From assembly GCF_002151125.1 (NCBI RefSeq), contig NZ_MDJZ01000005.1:124001-188000 (forward strand): DNA of 64,000 nucleotides, given 5' to 3'. The notes under the pieces were generated by a model. It worked only from the letters and a program-made list of their open reading frames with translations, was not told the DNA's origin and ran no database searches. This DNA comes from Clavibacter michiganensis. Its GTDB lineage: Bacteria > Actinomycetota > Actinomycetes > Actinomycetales > Microbacteriaceae. Numbering within the stretch: the stretch's first letter is position 1; the number at the start of each line of letters is the position of its first letter. This document shows positions 62,109 to 64,000 of this stretch, in pieces. The translations under genes were made by a program, and so were the position numbers.

Positions 62109-63977
62109 ATGGCCATGCGCATCGAGGACTACGCACTCATCGGGGACTGCCACACGGGAGCGCTGGTCGGCCGCGACGGCTCCATCGACTGGCTGTGCCT
62201 CCCGCGGTTCGACTCCGCCTCCATGTTCGGGGCGCTCCTCGGCACGGACGAGCACGGATCATGGCGCCTCGCCCCGGCGCATCCCGACGCCTCGGTGTCG
62301 ATGCGCACCTACCTCGGCAACACGTTCGTCCTCTGGACCCGGTGGGAGACCCCCGACGGCGCCGTCGAGGTCACCGACTTCATGTCCATGGGCGACCGGC
62401 GGGCGGACGTCGTCCGGCGCGTCCGCGGGATCAGCGGCACGGTCCGGATGCAGGGCGACCTCCGCCTGCGCTTCGGCTACGCGACGGCCCTGCCGTGGAT
62501 CCGCAAGCTCGACGACGGCGACCCGCGCCTCGTCGCCGTGGCCGGCCCCGACGCCGTGGTCGTCCGCGGCCCCGAGCTCACCGCGACGAACCACCACCAC
62601 GGCGTGGCCTTCGACGTCGCGGCCGGCGAGACCGTCGACCTCACGCTCACCTGGTACCCCTCGCACCGCAGCGAGCCTCCCGCGTTCGACGTGGACGCGG
62701 CCCTGGAGCACACGACCGAGTGGTGGGAGAGCTGGGCGAGCTCCATCGAGCACGCCGGCCCGCACCAGGCCGCCGTCCGCCGGTCCCTGCTGGTGCTCCG
62801 CGCGCTCACCCACGAGGACACGGGCGGCATCGTCGCCGCCGCGACCACGAGCCTCCCCGAGCAGTTCGGCGGATCCCGCAACTGGGACTACCGCTACGTC
62901 TGGCTCCGCGACGCGTCGCTCACCCTCGAGGTGCTGCTCGCGCACGGCTTCGACGACGAGGCCGACGAGTGGCGCACGTGGCTCCTGCGGGCCATCGCGG
63001 GGGATCCGGGCGACGTGCAGATCATGTACGGCCTGAGCGGCGAGCGGTACCTCCCCGAGCGCGACCTCGACAGCCTCCCCGGCTACCAGGGGTCGGGTCC
63101 GGTGCGCGTGGGCAACGGCGCGTTCGAGCAGTACCAGGCCGACGTGATCGGCGAGGTGATGCTCGCGCTCCAGGCGGCGCGCGACGCCGGCGTCGGCGAG
63201 ACCGAGTTCTCCTGGCCGCTGCAGCGCGCGCTCATCGGCTTCGTCGAGGAGAACTGGGAGCGGCAGGACAGCGGCATCTGGGAGATCCGCGGCGCCGAGC
63301 AGCACTTCACGCACTCGCGGGCGATGATCTGGGCCGCGCTCGACTGCGCGGTGCAGGGCGTCGAGCGGCACGGGCTCGACGGGCCCGTGGAGCAGTGGAA
63401 GGACCTGCGCGACCGGGTGCGCGACGAGATCCTCGACAGGGGCGTGGATCCCGCGACCGGCGCCTTCCGCCAGCACTACGGCACGACCGAGGTCGACGCC
63501 TCGCTCCTGATCCTCGCCCAGGCCGGCTTCTGCGCCTACGACGACCCGCGCATGCTCGCGACCGTCGAGGTGATGGAGCGGACCCTCATGCACGAGGGCT
63601 TCCTGCTGCGCTACGACACGAGCGCGGGCGTCGACGGCCTGCCTGCGGGCGAGTACCCGTTCCTCGCCTGCTCGTTCTGGCTCGTCGAGCAGTACGCCCG
63701 GTCCGGCCGCGAGGCCGACGGACGCGAGCTGATGGACCGGCTGGTCGCCCTGTCCAACGACGTCGGCCTGCTCTCCGAGGAGTACGACCCGGTCGGCCGG
63801 CGCCAGGCGGGCAACGTGCCGCAGGCGCTGTCGCACCTCGCGCTCGTGCGGGCGGCGGATGCGCTGGAGGCCGCGGCCGCCGCGCACCCCGACGACCTCG
63901 ACTGCGCGCACCAGGACGGGAGCGCCGCCCTGGCCCACGCCGAGGCGGCGCGCGGCGACTCCGTCCCGGCGGCCTGA
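62109..63977 (+). CDS. GH15-family glucoamylase/trehalase-like enzyme
   Basis: 622 residues. The N-terminal beta-sandwich (IEDYALIGDCHTGALVGRDGSIDWLCLPRFDS) is typical of actinobacterial GH15; the (alpha/alpha)6 barrel includes WDYRYVWLRDASLTLEVLL, then GIWEIRG (acid Glu) near 396 and LLSEEYDP...GNVPQALSHLALV (base Glu) near 555. Both catalytic Glu are present. Many such proteins are trehalases rather than glucoamylases, which would fit the otsAB genes. ATG 62109 chosen; 62115 is an alternative. No signal peptide, so it acts in the cytosol. The last 23 bases of the window after the stop contain nothing evident. Confidence 0.92.
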   Translation: MAMRIEDYALIGDCHTGALVGRDGSIDWLCLPRFDSASMFGALLGTDEHGSWRLAPAHPDASVSMRTYLGNTFVLWTRWETPDGAVEVTDFMSMGDRRADVVRRVRGISGTVRMQGDLRLRFGYATALPWIRKLDDGDPRLVAVAGPDAVVVRGPELTATNHHHGVAFDVAAGETVDLTLTWYPSHRSEPPAFDVDAALEHTTEWWESWASSIEHAGPHQAAVRRSLLVLRALTHEDTGGIVAAATTSLPEQFGGSRNWDYRYVWLRDASLTLEVLLAHGFDDEADEWRTWLLRAIAGDPGDVQIMYGLSGERYLPERDLDSLPGYQGSGPVRVGNGAFEQYQADVIGEVMLALQAARDAGVGETEFSWPLQRALIGFVEENWERQDSGIWEIRGAEQHFTHSRAMIWAALDCAVQGVERHGLDGPVEQWKDLRDRVRDEILDRGVDPATGAFRQHYGTTEVDASLLILAQAGFCAYDDPRMLATVEVMERTLMHEGFLLRYDTSAGVDGLPAGEYPFLACSFWLVEQYARSGREADGRELMDRLVALSNDVGLLSEEYDPVGRRQAGNVPQALSHLALVRAADALEAAAAAHPDDLDCAHQDGSAALAHAEAARGDSVPAA

Positions 63978-64000
63978 CCCGGGGCGCTCGGGGCACCCGT

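Overview
The window is about 64 kb of very GC-rich (roughly 70-75 percent by eye) bacterial DNA with GTG and TTG starts, many four-base ATGA/GTGA overlaps, and stem-loop terminators between convergent genes. Codon use, the gene set (sortase-type LAxTG surface protein, MrpAB-fused antiporter, OtsA/OtsB trehalose synthesis, HxlA/HxlB) and frequent GGATCC suggest an actinobacterium of the Microbacteriaceae, most like Clavibacter. This assignment is inference from style and family resemblance; no 16S gene is present. Almost all of the window looks like chromosomal core.

Region by region. 1-4.7 kb: tail of an unknown gene, a short-chain dehydrogenase, a siderophore-utilisation pair (full-length siderophore-interacting flavoprotein plus a stand-alone half-domain relative) behind DtxR/IdeR-like boxes, a TauE/SafE exporter and an amidase. 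4.8-9.9 kb: a surface-anchored 5'-nucleotidase, a kinase-like LuxR regulator without the phosphoacceptor His, and divergent to it the ribulose-monophosphate pair hxlB-hxlA. 9.9-15.9 kb: epimerase, small acidic protein, CPBP protease, GNAT, uracil-DNA glycosylase, S51-like peptidase, tRNA-Glu, metallo-hydrolase, small membrane protein. 15.9-20.6 kb: a yybP-ykoY-type (manganese) riboswitch and its terC gene, two tandem aldo/keto reductases with duplicated terminators, and an atypical lower-GC GIY-YIG protein beside tRNA-Gln. 20.7-27 kb: a long minus-strand cluster leuB-ilvE-FAH-lipoprotein-gltX-thioredoxin-reductase-like. 27-38 kb: MFS/TetR divergent pair with a palindromic operator, serA, DoxX, membrane genes, and ilvD-ilvB-ilvN-ilvC. 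38-45 kb: a complete Mrp (Mnh) Na+/H+ antiporter operon in which every junction overlaps by four bases. 45-49.8 kb: otsA-otsB, fructosamine kinase-like, sugar isomerase/epimerase, ABM monooxygenase. 49.9-58.5 kb: a Zur-box-like controlled secreted beta-propeller, a TetR-MMPL-Pip/YhgE export operon whose MMPL protein carries a degenerate ABC-ATPase-like tail, and an SLC13/ArsB-like transporter. 58.5-64 kb: MscS channel, a hypothetical protein, a glucose-6-phosphate dehydrogenase paralogue divergent from a GH15 glucoamylase/trehalase-like enzyme.

How the genes work together: branched-chain amino-acid synthesis is covered in two blocks (ilvDBNC and leuB-ilvE) with serA between; ion and osmotic homeostasis is served by Mrp, MscS, trehalose synthesis and a possible GH15 trehalase; metal homeostasis shows through three separate cis-elements (iron DtxR box, Mn riboswitch, Zur-like box). 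Nothing resembling a CRISPR array, prophage or insertion sequence was seen. The strongest candidates for something undescribed are the MMPL/pseudo-ATPase fusion operon, the phosphoacceptor-less kinase/LuxR fusion facing the RuMP genes, the stand-alone SIP half-domain, and the GIY-YIG accessory protein at tRNA-Gln.
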